Assembly (NCBI RefSeq): GCF_029227915.1
Contig: NC_079885.1
Span: 20,905,001-20,969,000 of the forward strand
Direction of reading: 5' to 3'
Origin: Hydractinia symbiolongicarpus
Taxonomy: Eukaryota > Cnidaria > Hydrozoa > Anthoathecata > Hydractiniidae
Length of the DNA stretch: 64,000 nucleotides
The translations under genes and the position numbers were made by a program. Below are positions 1 to 10,800 of this stretch, piece after piece. How positions within the stretch are numbered: the stretch's first letter is position 1; each line of letters starts with the position of its first letter. The notes under the pieces are model-generated. The model searched no databases, was not told the origin of the DNA, and saw nothing but the letters and a program-made list of their open reading frames with translations.

Positions 1-8
1 TGCTTATT

Positions 9-30
9 ACACACACACACACACACACAC
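9..30. repeat. (AC)n microsatellite
   Basis: Uninterrupted AC dinucleotide run next to the left edge of the window, followed by a short AT run. Confidence 0.95.
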
Positions 31-77
31 ATATATTTCTATTTTGACATACCACTAAGCCGCAAAAACAATTTCAG

Positions 78-2245
78 ATGCAGCCAAGACGTCCAGAAGC
101 CGCCTTGGAATTGGTTATTCCTGAATACATTCTTGTTGGTTACAAGAGCCATTTTCAAGAAGGTTGTGATGTTGTATGTGGGGAAGTATGTCAGTTTCGC
201 GAGGATAAAGTTTACCACGAGTGGACAGCTTTAATCCAAGCTCCTTGTGAAGGAACACCACAAAAACCATAAAGCGCGGTAAACTGAACAAAAAAAAAGC
301 AAGAAAGCGACTCAAGTTGGAAGGTAAAGAATACACAACCCAAAAGGGAAAGACGATGCCAGCAAGAAAACCAATGCAATGGGTAGAATGCAAGTGCAAG
401 AACAAATGTGCAAGAATTTTCACCATAGAGGATCGAAATCTTTTATATGAGCGATATTGGAGTATTCGTTCAGACAACGAAAGGAGACAGTACATTCTCG
501 CGATGACTTCAACAAAAGATCCTGCCCAAAGAACAACAAAGAAGGGAGAGAATTCGCGAAGAAACCAAACTCCTGTGTACTTCCTCAGTAAAACTAACAA
601 TGAAGAAGCTGAAGTCTGTGCAAACGTTTTCTTATCAATGTTACAAGTAACTAGAAAGTTTGTTCGATATACCCGTCAAAATGCAACTCAAGGCTTCATC
701 GAAACCGGATAGCAGAGGTCAAAAGACTCCAAAACACAAACTAACTGATGTGAGACGAAAACAGGTTTTGGCACATATCAACTCATTCCCTAAAGTCCCT
801 GCTCATTATGTGTGGAAATCAAGCCAAAAAATCTACATCGAAGATACCACAAACTTTTCCAAACTAACTGTAATCAAAATGCATAGACTGTATCTAGCTG
901 ATTGTCAAAAGGAGGGTGTCAACGATCCTGTAGCGCTTAGTACTTACAAAGAAATTGTTAAATCTCAAAATATAGCAATACATAAACCAAAAAAAGACCA
1001 ATGCAAAATCTGTGTTAAATATACTAGAAGTAATCCCAAAGAAAAAGAAAAATTAGAAAAGTAAAAGAAGATGCCAGTCTACTTGTATTCAATTTTGATC
1101 TTGAAGCCGTGTTGTATACACCATGTGATAAAGTCAGCACAATTTTCTACATGAGGAAGTTGTGTACGTATAACTCTACTGCCTTCAATTTAGTCACGAA
1201 AACGGGACAGTGCTACATCTGGGATGAAAGTGAAGGAAAACGAGGAAGTAATGAGATTGGTACTACTATCCACCGCTATTTGGAACAGTTTCATGGTAAA
1301 GAAGTGGTAATGTTTTCAGACACGTGTGGAGGTCAAAACCGTAATCAATACATAGCTGCCTTGTTATTGTATATGGCACATAACCACAAAACCATCAAAT
1401 CAATCGACTATATTTTTATGGTTCAAGGGCACTCCCACATGGAAGTGGACTCGATGCACTCAGCTATCGAGCGAAAGTCAGGTATACCTCTTATCTACCA
1501 GTTTTTTTATATAAACAAAGTTAATATTATTCTCTATAATCGAACATGAACATTCTTCAAACTTCAACATGCATGCATTTCTAGTAACGTAGAAACGATT
1601 AAAATACTAAGCTTTATGTTATCCGTACAGCACTGATCTATTTAAAATTTTATATCAGTATTCAAGTTTACTTTTGTTTTTCAAGGTGGATTGCAGATAT
1701 ACGACCCTTATGGATGGACTGTTGTAGCATCAATTGCCAGGAGAAATCCTTATTTTGTTGAAAACTTGGAACACACTGACATCCTTGACCTGAAAAAGTT
1801 GAAGCAGGATATGAAAGTGACAAATGTCAATAAAGATGACGATGGCCAAAAAGTCAGAAGGAACAATGATGGGAGTATTACCTGGATGCGGTTCGAAAAG
1901 GAACAACCAGACACCATTCTATACAAAGTCACATATGATCAAGCCACACCGATCAAAAAAATGAAGGTTATTCGAAGTATGCGCCAGAATGTAGCTTCAG
2001 AGGCCTCAGGTTACACTTTACCAAAAGCTTACACTAGCAAACTTCTAATATCTAAAGCCAAGCATGAGGATCTTTTGAAACTTTGCAATGACCTAACCAT
2101 CCCAACCCCCCACCATCAATTTTATAAAGATCTGCTATGTCCAGACCAAGAGGTCGAGGAGAGTTTCTCTTCTGTCATTCATTATGACATTTACTTTTCC
2201 AGTTTAGTTTATCAAAGACCTTGTAATTTTCGTTTTTTCGGTTAA
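78..2245 (+). pseudogene. Decayed gene of a transposon-derived-looking family (DUF7869-like)
   Basis: The reading starts after a possible splice acceptor (ttttcag-like tract ending at 77) and then changes frame. Coherent protein runs from about 251 to 712 in one frame (basic stretch, then a C-K-C-K-N-K-C cysteine cluster), from about 710 to 1064 in another (RGQKTPKHKL, then HKPKKDQCKIC), and from about 1067 to 1481 back in the first. That third block holds SDTCGGQNRNQ and GHSHMEVDSMHSAIERKS. A GT-AG intron (1482-1685) then joins in phase to a C-terminal exon beginning QIYDPYGW and ending near 2245. This order of blocks matches a large family of invertebrate proteins that I recall being annotated with DUF7869. 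Their function is unknown and they look transposon-related. Two frame changes without splice sites indicate a pseudogene or an assembly error; the N-terminus may lie outside the window. Family assignment is fairly firm, function is not. Confidence 0.65.
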
Positions 2246-2844
2246 TTATCTCGTTTAAAGTATTAAGAACTGCTTTTTGATTTATAGTTCCTTTATTAGA
2301 CCTTTTTAAGCATATTTTAACAACTTTTAGGCAAAACATACTTCTATGCAAAAAGGCAAACCTCAAAGAATTTTCTATAGTGAAACATGAAAAAAGGGCC
2401 AATCTCTTAACTAGGACCCATTCCTCCATATCCATCATGAAGAATACAACTAGACAATAGGCAAAAGAAAGTTAAAACTGTCACCCTCATAATTCATTTA
2501 AATGGTAACTGGTGCATTTGCGAGACAAAAGAAATTAAAAAAAAAACGGTTAAAAAAAACTTTGCTATTTCCCGAAATGCTGATTTTGAGATTGACCCTT
2601 TTGTCATATCAACATTGATATACGTTTACAATTAAGTTAATACAGTTCCAGTGACTCACACTCATCACACACGCATGGGTTTTATCATGCAAAGTAAAAA
2701 AAGTAAAATGATGTTGAGCATATATTTATATAATTAGGGAGGATAGAAATTTATAAGAATTAACCAATTAGGAACAAGCTGTTAATTACAGTTAATTATG
2801 GTAATTAACATTTTTTTCTGTAGGGCTGACAACCAAATCTCAGG
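2246..2844. other. No gene recognised
   Basis: AT-rich sequence between the decayed gene and the Penelope fragment. No coding homology, repeat structure or RNA gene seen. Confidence 0.5.
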
Positions 2845-3666
2845 ATGTTGATGCGAGATCCTGTATATGTGCTTGTCACGTTCTACACTATTGATGGTTT
2901 CTTATATCTTCCCAGTCATTGTTCTAAATTTTCTGTCAATGATTTTTTTCTCATCCCAGCATTTAAACTGCTCCAGCTGTGGTCCACAATTTCGTTTTTC
3001 TTCACATCTCTACATTTTTACTGTGTACCTGTTCTTAAACTCACTGCTTTCACTTCCTTTTTATTTGGCCTATATATACTGCATTACGATCTTGACACTT
3101 GATTTTGCAACCAACATTGCTTTGTTTTCCCAGGTCAATTTTGACAGTGCTTTTTAGTGTATCTTTAAGAGTTAAAAATGAATTGCTCTTGTGTTGCTTT
3201 AAAACCTCAATGAAGGATCTCGCTGGTAAAAATTTTGACACTGATATATTCCTCTGATGTTTCACTGTTGTCTTGTTTGGATCTTGTGTTTATTTTATTT
3301 TCTACTTGCGTGATAACTTTCTGATTTTATCCATTTGCGAATAATGCATTCTCAATAATTAATTGCATGTCCAATCTCTAGTTTCTTCTCCTTTTCGTTA
3401 CCGACTACACTGTTGTGGTTTGATTTAGTAATGAAGAAATGACACTTTCTTCACAAGATTTCTGATGGTTTGATTCGAAGTTAAGGTGCTGGTCAGTGTG
3501 TTTTGCTTTACGGTACACTGAAACTGAAATGGTACTATGCTTGTGCTTGACCAACGTGTCAAGGAAAGGGATGCTTCCATCTTGTTTAAGTTAACAGTCA
3601 ATTTGATTTGCTAGTGGGGGCCATTGATGTGTTCATAGAACACTTCTAAATGAGATCTTTTGATTA
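2845..3666 (-). mobile_element. Penelope-like element, 3' part: end of reverse transcriptase and GIY-YIG-like endonuclease (fossil)
   Basis: Read on the minus strand from 3666 downward, different frames give HINGPH, then DGSIPFLDTLVKHKH and SVYRKAKHTDQHLNF, which are landmarks of the C-terminal reverse transcriptase of Penelope-like elements. At about 3060-3160 follows KSTVKIDLGKQSNV, then CKIKCQ and NAVYIGQIKR, matching the segment leading into the GIY-YIG endonuclease. Weak continuation (IVDHSW) reaches about 2850. Stop codons and frameshifts show that it is dead. The upstream continuation lies at 5493-5640, beyond an inserted pogo/Tigger element. Assignment rests on motif order; no complete domain remains. 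Confidence 0.75.
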
Positions 3667-4037
3667 TACAGTGGAATCCCTCTAAAGCGGACACCATTGG
3701 TGCAAAAAAAAGTGTCCGCTTTAGAGGGATGTCCGCTTTATAGGAAGTTGACCAAAAAATTAGTTTTAGACCTAATTTTGACCAAAAAAGCTTTTTTTGT
3801 AGTACTGGCGGGTATCATGGGGTGACTTGCAACACTAGGGTAGACGGCAACATCAATAGATTTAGCTTATCGAGCAAAGAACCCAAGTTGGCTGTGTAAA
3901 GTAAGTTTAGCAGCTCAAATTTGTCGGTGTTGCAACCAACCTTTAAGTGTTGCTAAGGTTATAAACTAAGAAACCAAGTTATATTACGAAGATATATTTC
4001 ATTTATCTTATAGGTCTTTCAATACACGTTTTTCTCC

Positions 4038-4647
4038 CTATTTGAAATAATCTTTGATTGAGGATTGTTTTCTATTTTGAAGCTGAAGTTCCTCAATCTT
4101 TTTCGTAATGGTTGACAACATTTCTTGGCATGTATCATCAAAAATAGTAGATCGCTTAATTTTATCAAGCATAGTGATTAGCTCGGTGAAACCAAGCATT
4201 TCTTCTTCAACCACGTCTTCACTCTCATCATCATCCTCGGAAATCTCTTCGACCTGACATGCCATCTCTGGATTTTCAATTGCGTTAATGCTAGCTTCTC
4301 GGATTAATTTCCAACGCCTCCTCTTTAAGCATTACACCATTAGGGTAGATGTTAGAAGCGCAACATCTTTTGTACCATTCGAATAAGATCTCATTTATCT
4401 TGTGATACTTGCCATGGCGGTTACGTTTTTTTGTTTTCTCACGAAAAATTTCATGTTGTTCACGAATTTTCTTTTCGTCTCTTAAAATATTTGCTGCGGC
4501 TGTCTTTCCAATCTTGTAAATGTCTGCTAGTTTTCTACATCCAAGTTCTGGATTTTTTTTGGCGAAATCCAAAAACTTGATCTTATCATCTAATGATAAA
4601 GTTTTCTTCGCTAGTTTACCAGCAAGCTGCTGCTTCGACATTGCCAT
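4038..4647 (-). pseudogene. Tigger transposase remnant: N-terminal CENP-B-like HTH joined to C-terminal tail, DDE core deleted
   Basis: From ATG 4647 the minus strand encodes a basic N-terminus with a helix-turn-helix of the psq/CENP-B type (LSLDDKIKFLDFAKKNPELG, then CRKLADIYKIGKTAAANILR) and the start of the second DNA-binding half (YHKINEILFEWYKRC). It stops at about 4291. In another frame, from about 4310 down to 4038, follows an acidic stretch (EEISEDDDESEDVVEEE) and a tail ending SSIKDYFK, typical of the C-terminus of Tigger-like transposases. The catalytic DDE region of several hundred codons that should separate them is absent, so an internal deletion removed it. Expected function: TIR binding only, if translated at all. 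Confidence 0.8.
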
Positions 4648-4652
4648 GTTGA

Positions 4653-5231
4653 ATGTGCATTAGAAATTCAAAATTCGAAATTCTTTCCAGTTTAAAATTT
4701 TACGCTGCAATGTCTTCACGATTCGAATGCTATTTTAAAGTTAAAGAAGCTGAAGAGAACACAGATATGTCGAACGTTCAACTAAATGAGATGCTTCTCA
4801 AAAACATTGACCAACAGATTGAGATTATCCTTATAAAACAGAAAGAATATCGCTTCGACTCGTTTATCCGTGGATACCATGCTTACATGGACATATGGAG
4901 CCCAAAAGTCGGAGAAGAGAATTTTTGTTTAAAAGCGGAAGAAGATAACGAACATGACAAGTTTGCTGTAGCTGTTACAGATGACGATAAAGTAGTTGGG
5001 CACGTCCCTAAAAACCTTAGCAAACTATTCAACAAATTCATGTCGCTTCCTAACTGTACCATCGGATGTAAAGTGACTGGGAAGCGAGTGAACCGTGGTG
5101 CTGGCTACGGACTAGAAATTCCTGCCCAGTACCAATTAATTGGTGTTGAAAAGGCAGTTGAGTGGGCCGAGAAAAATATAAGGAAAGTGTTGGACTCGGT
5201 AAATAACAAAACTCAAAGATGTACTAAGTAA
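4653..5231 (+). CDS. HIRAN-like domain protein carried by the Tigger element
   Basis: Open frame of 192 codons from ATG 4653; a second in-frame ATG at 4710 (MSSRFECYF) would give 173 aa and clears the transposase start better. From about residue 68 the protein reads FIRGYHAYMDIWSP, then an NEHDKFAVAV block, VVGHVPKNLSKLF and GKRVNRGAGYGLEIP. The N-x-x-D-x-x-AVAV ... VGHVP pattern is that of HIRAN domains, which in the helicase HLTF bind 3' ends of single-stranded DNA. Similar stand-alone proteins are frequent in cnidarian and other invertebrate genomes. The gene is divergent from the transposase, whose ATG lies only 5 bp away. Its frame is unbroken while the transposase is wrecked. Role inferred: DNA-end binding that serves the transposon, or a captured host gene. 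Confidence 0.75.
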   Translation: MCIRNSKFEILSSLKFYAAMSSRFECYFKVKEAEENTDMSNVQLNEMLLKNIDQQIEIILIKQKEYRFDSFIRGYHAYMDIWSPKVGEENFCLKAEEDNEHDKFAVAVTDDDKVVGHVPKNLSKLFNKFMSLPNCTIGCKVTGKRVNRGAGYGLEIPAQYQLIGVEKAVEWAEKNIRKVLDSVNNKTQRCTK

Positions 5232-5492
5232 AATGGTTTAAATTTTAAGAAAAAGTGACATTTCATCTCGTTATTTTTCCATTGTCCGCTTTATAGGGAG
5301 TGTTTATAAGGGAAACTGTCATTTGGTGCAAAGATTTTTGTCCGCTTTATAGAGTGTCCGCTTTATAATCGTCCGCTTTATAGAGATTTTTTTATGAGAG
5401 TTTGACCTAAATTCTGCCGGTGCAAAAATTTTTGTCCGCTTTAGAGGGCTGTCCGCTTTATAGGGTGTCCGCTTTAGGGGGATTTCACTGTA

Positions 5493-5640
5493 GCAAATTA
5501 CGTTGTCAACGAATCTTTTTCAAACCTTTGGGTGTCTGTCTGATGTGACCAATGCTGTTGTGTCATGCACTTGCATGTATATTTCAGCAACTACTGACAA
5601 TGAAAAAGGTGTTTATCGCTTCTGGTCAGCTGTAGGTCAG
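5493..5640 (-). mobile_element. Penelope-like element, upstream fragment with reverse-transcriptase active-site region
   Basis: On the minus strand this reads SLSVVAEIYMQVHDTTALVT, then SDRHPKV, a stop where Trp is expected, and KRFVDNVICY. This corresponds to the Penelope reverse transcriptase segment around the catalytic Y/F-x-D-D motif, here FVDN. It is collinear with 2845-3666 on the other side of the Tigger element. Confidence 0.65.
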
Positions 5641-5692
5641 GACCACTGAAGTAACAAGGGTAATCCCTTTGGGTGTAAAGCCACATAGACAA

Positions 5693-5698
<6 letters not shown>

Positions 5699-5727
<29 letters not shown>
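5699..5727. repeat. poly(A) tract
   Basis: Run of about 29 A residues. No element ending in it was identified. Confidence 0.9.
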
Positions 5728-5759
5728 CGCCCTTAAATTCTCTTTTATAACCAGGTAGG

Positions 5760-7720
5760 GCAACATTGTTTATTGAATCTGTAGGCTACTGTGAGCCAAC
5801 TCTGCCTACAGAATTTGGGGTAAAATCAAGAGTTAGTTATTTATTAAGAAATACTGAAAAGTGACTGATTGTAATTATGAAAATAAACAGGTACAATCAG
5901 TGAAAGTATATCATAAGAAAAATAGTACAGTATTAAGATATTAAATATTAAATATATTATTAAGGACTTGATATAGCAACTAACTATGTCATTAGGCAGA
6001 GCACCATCTCCAACATTTATTATTCAGTGCTTCAAAAGTAAATTTAGGCATGCAGCAAAAAGCGCAAACGTCAATTATAAACAGCTACCTAAGATACACG
6101 GGCTAGATTTCTAGGCCACAAATGCTACGGAATCAAGAGCTTTCTCATGGATTGGCCTGTGTTCTTGGTACGTGTGAAAATGTGTCATTCAGAGGTTGAA
6201 GCTACCAGAACTTGATGAAAACAAAAAATAGAAGTTTTTTGAAAAGTTTTAAGACTATCACCTGCTTTGTCTCACTGCAGCGTACTTGGATTTGTTAGAC
6301 TTCGAGTGTGAATCCCTCATGCCATTCGAAGTAAGCCCAGCAGTAAGGATAACCACACTAGATCTTTGAGATTTAGCCAATACTGCATGACAAACAATGA
6401 AATAATCGATTTATATATGGCAAACTATAAAGTTATTGAAGACAATGACATGAGAAAAGTTTCTTACTGTCTTAAGAATTTTTGAAGGCAAAATGGGTAA
6501 AAAACCTATGAAAGCTATGCACCAAACAATACATCTGAAAATAACAGGTCTCAAAAATTAAAACACAGCCACCAGAAAAGCTTCATCCATTGACAAAAAG
6601 CTTGTAGCACTAGAAATAAATAAAATTCTTGATGGACAATTTGCTGATTTCAATGTCTCCATTTTTAAAGACGCAGAGTGGATGAATATCCTATCTTTAT
6701 CCGACGATATTAGTTACAGTGATGACCAGATTATTGCCCTGTCAACACATTTTAAATCCAGCAGGTTTTCACATTGTATGCTTAATACAGGAGTGGAAAT
6801 CGGGCAAGCGCTAAAGTTTGGTGATCTCCAAACAAAAAATCCAATCGTTTGGCGACATATATCATGTGTTGTAAGGAGCATTTTCCAAATATTTGTTTAC
6901 TTCTTTTCGTGTCAATGTCAATCAGTGTCTAATTTAACTGATGGAAAAATGTTTGAGCATTTTGAAGATGATAATGAATGATTGTAGGCTTCGAATGTCG
7001 CATAAAACGAATTCCTGATATTATCAGATTTAAAGCAACAACAAACTGTGGTCAGATCAGGATCGCAACAACATTATTGACAAAGCAGTCAAAATTCTGG
7101 TTTCGAAATAGTGTACCACACAGATTGATCACTCTGCGAAGCAACCATTGCCAGTGAATGAAACAGATTAAGACAGTAAAGAGGAAATTGATTTTAATTT
7201 AGAAAATGTTGTTTTGTAAAAATTTTATACCACATTACAGTTTTTTTTTTTAATTTTCTTTTTAGCTTTTTTTCCTCTAACATAAAACACAAGAATCCAA
7301 TTAACACAAAATCCAAAAGAACCTAAAAATAAAAAATGATCCTTGGTTTCACAATCTTTATGAAGAGCAGATAACCTCCAGTGAAAAAATAGTCCAGGCC
7401 CAGGTTGAGGGATGGATCAAGACTGCAAACAAAATGTCATACCATCACAGTAAATATGTGGTACGATGCAGCCTTTCTCTTAGTTAGAGTTTTCATGTAA
7501 CCCTGCAGTATATACCTGCTATAGGTTACATCCTATGATGAAGCAATGTTTTGTCAATATATATTAACGTTTTTTACACTACTAAGGGGATTTATGAAGT
7601 GTAAGAGCAAGTAAGCGCATTATTTTCTTTGTGGAATTCCTGGCATTTTATGAAAATGAAACTCCAAAATTATTATAAATTTATTTATTTCACTTTTGTA
7701 TTTATTTAAGAACACACATA
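5760..7720. other. No intact gene; possibly old coding debris
   Basis: Around 6030-6970 several short frames read protein-like on the plus strand (a SLSDDISYSDDQIIALSTHF stretch at about 6690), but stops and frameshifts are frequent and I recognise no family. No TIRs found. Confidence 0.3.
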
Positions 7721-7729
7721 CAAACATAC

Positions 7730-7838
7730 CCTTTCATCAAAATGCAGATCACCAATGTGAAGTCCAGCCAAATCATTTAACTCACTTTCCAAATTGCCTT
7801 GCAACTCAATAATCGTCCATTCCAATGGTTCATCTACC
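7730..7838 (-). CDS. CHTF8: Single exon of CTF8 homologue (replication factor C-like complex subunit)
   Basis: On the minus strand an acceptor (gtttttag) precedes 7838 and a donor (GTATGT) follows 7730. The 109-nt exon encodes VDEPLEWTIIELQGNLESEL, then NDLAGLHIGDLHFDER. The E-W-x-x-x-E-L-Q-G-x-x-E ... LAG ... GDLH pattern is the N-terminal signature of CTF8, which pairs with DCC1 and CTF18 in the alternative PCNA loader used in sister-chromatid cohesion. About 36 of the roughly 120 residues are covered. The first exon should lie above 7840 and the downstream exons, beginning like PVLIVGHH, below 7730; I could not locate either. Either introns are long and TE-filled or this is a stranded exon. 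Confidence 0.7.
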
Positions 7839-7849
7839 CTAAAAACATT

Positions 7850-10800
7850 AGGAGTTTTGTGCTTAATAAAAGATATTTATGAGTACCTGTTGCAAGAAGA
7901 ATCATAACAAAATGAAACAATGCAAAAAGGTAATTTAATTATGTGATGACCCACATGTCTTTTGACAATGCTTTAAGACATTAAAGTTTGGATCTTACTT
8001 CACAAGCTTTGTTCCCAAGAAATTGTTTTTTAACTTGCACTCCTTTATAGCTAGCTATGGAAAAGTTTAGCTGCATAATCTTTAGTTTTGAAAGTTCTTA
8101 TTTATTTATTAGTGAAGAATATATATATACACACAAAACAAATCTTTTCTGACAATGAAAATTCTTTGGGAAAAAAGAAGTTAACAAAATTTCTGCTGCA
8201 TTTTGCTCAGATAAAATTATCTGTCGCTAAAAATATATATTTTTTCTTTTGTGATGGGGATTGTGCAACAAGAAAGGTGCTTAAAATAATGAGCGGTCAT
8301 TTGGCATTTGACTGTCAGGATACAAAAGGGGCAAAAAACGCTCATAAAATTTACGCAATGTAATAAAAAAACATTGTTTATCAATAACTTAGTTATACGG
8401 CAAAGCAACTCTGAGCAAACAAATCAAATTTATATCAAGAATCGACTAGACCATCTAAAACAGTTTCATATCGCTGTGGGTAAATTAAATTGAAAATTTT
8501 TTATTTAATTAATATGCTATTTTTTTACTAGTTTTCAAAATTAAGCCTTGTACCCAAATATTTTACAGCTTAACAAATTGTAGATGCAAATTTTTTATAA
8601 TGTATGAAAGTTATACTAATGATAAAATATGTGTGTCCCTTTTGTTACACAGAATTTAGTTGTTTAATACATTTTGTCCCACAAATAATTACAAAGTTTA
8701 ATTAAAGAACTCCCTTTTTTACTATGCACTTATATTGTGTTTAGAATTATGGTCACATATATTTCTCCGTATTAATTTTTTGACCCTGAAAAATTGACTT
8801 AACATTTTAAAATCTTCACATTTGTAGTGACTACCAGGGATATAATATTTTAAGCGCTACAAGAAAAAAACAGTGATGTGCAAGGTGCTCAAATTAAAAC
8901 GCTCAAATGGTGAAAAGGTGAGGGGGGAATAACGCAGGAACTCCAATTTTTATTATTATTTTTGTTGGAAGAAATAAAACGATAATAAAAACAGTAATTC
9001 AAAATAGTTTTTAAAAAAAAATTGTGAAACAAAGTTTAATGAGGCCTTGCATTTTTGTGTCAAAATCTCTCCGGTTTTGATAACAAAATTTTGCAAGCAA
9101 CCACGAAATCCTGAAACAAAGTTCCTATCTTTTGCTTTTAAGGCTGCTAAGTAAGACATACGGTACTACTTAAAGAAAGATACTATTATCAAAGACTATA
9201 CAAGAATTCCTTTTTCAGTTTACACAAAGTTCAAACCACACATAAAAAGTTACAAGGTTCCTAAATTATATGTAAACTTACAATTTCACAACGATCTGTA
9301 CCATGTCATGACAAGTTATTGATATATTTGTTTATAGATTTCTAAAAATAATGAAATAAAACAGCAATTAAACAAAAACTTTACTAAATGTTCAACTGCA
9401 TTTGATGCTGTCCAGCAATTTGATTATCAAAACAATAGGCCAAATCCTTTCCTTTTTTCTTTTCTTCTCACAATTTCTATTTAAAAGCTATGGTTATTGA
9501 TAAAGCAACTATTTTCTTAAAGGAAAATATAGCCTTTAAAAAATGACCAAAATAACATTTTTTTTGTAGAGAATAATATAGCAACCATAGTTGCTATATG
9601 GTGCAATGGCATGGAAACTTGCTTTGCCCAAAAGAATTGTGAGGGATCTTTTAGGTTCATAAAACTTTACACTAAACCACTATGATTAAAAGAGACAAAG
9701 TTAACAACACAAAAGTACCACTCTTTCTCATACATAGAATAAACCAGGTACAATATCAGCAATATTAAAAATGTTAATTGTTGTCGTTCGCTGCATGTTC
9801 TCTGATCGATCTGTGAAAGTGGTAGTTACTTTTTTAGTCCCTACAGCTTTAAAGGATTAAAATTTCATCTTGACCTCTGTTTACTATGTTAAGAAATAAT
9901 ATTTCATCATTTATATTCAAAATTATAAAGCAAATAAAGATACATTTTTTTTGTGGTTACAACATTCCACCTTAGCGAAAGCTAGCATTCTGAAAAAAAT
10001 TTTTTTTGGATTGAACTAAACTTGACGTCATCTCAAGGATGGCCAAAGAAGACTCTTGAGCAGTGTGCGTCCAAAAAGGCAAGACCCCTGGATACTCTTC
10101 GAAAACGAGTTTTACCATAAGATGTTTTATAGTTTGCAACTTTAACGTCAAATATATATCTTGCTAAAAAATCAAAATAAGAATATTTTTGTAATTAATA
10201 AAATACTTAACTAGAGCAGATTTTTGATTACATTTTTCTAAGAAGTGGCAGGTGCGATAAGCTTTAGAAACCCTCAAAAAACTTAGGTAAAAAGATGCAC
10301 TGGTGGACTATCGTAGAATTACGTACACACTTTATAGCTGATTTTAATTGTTTTAAACAACCTTTATCAGACAGAAGACTATCATACTACTACAGACCAT
10401 GGATGCTATTTTGTGTTTTTAGAGTTCACTCCTTTTAATAATTTTTCACCAATAACAGCAGGGAAAGGGGTCAAGTAACAAAAGGCAAAAAAATAAATTA
10501 TTTATCACATAATGACAGCTATTTGATAAGAAAACTGGTAAATAGAAAAAAAGAAAGAAACTTAAACAAATATATAGCTACGAATAGTTTTTTCCATACT
10601 GTTCACTCCGACACAGATTCCGCTTCTTCCCGCGTTAAATACTGAAGGAGAGATTTAAAGATGGTAGAAGTAGACGTAAACAAAACGCTAAAGAAATGAC
10701 TGGCAAATTGTGACAGAAGAAAGCCCTGGGGACGAGGCTGTGAAAAATTGTACTACAAGTAATAATAATAACAAAAGAATAACAACAAAAAACAACGCAT

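Larger units (their letters stand above)
3669..5490. mobile_element. pogo/Tigger-type DNA transposon with 27-bp TIRs and TA target duplication
   Basis: The left end reads CAGTGGAATCCCTCTAAAGC and continues CGGACACC. The right end, reverse-complemented, is the same 27 bp with two mismatches (CAGTGAAATCCCCCTAAAGC, then CGGACACC). Both ends are flanked by TA (3667-3668 and 5491-5492), the Tc1/mariner target site. Several GTCCGCTTTATAG-like subterminal repeats lie inside each end, most densely at 5283-5475. The cargo is a gutted CENP-B-type transposase on the minus strand (4038-4647) and an intact HIRAN-like ORF on the plus strand (4653-5231). The insertion splits a Penelope-like reverse transcriptase. 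The element is 1.8 kb and probably mobilised in trans if at all, since the catalytic core is missing. Confidence 0.9.

Noticed and set aside
115-600. 161-codon minus-strand ORF
   Set aside because: Antisense shadow of the decayed plus-strand gene, which has recognisable conserved blocks.
8956-9159. 67-codon minus-strand ORF (SYLAALKAKDRNFVSGF)
   Set aside because: Looks protein-like but no flanking exons, homology or repeat borders could be established.
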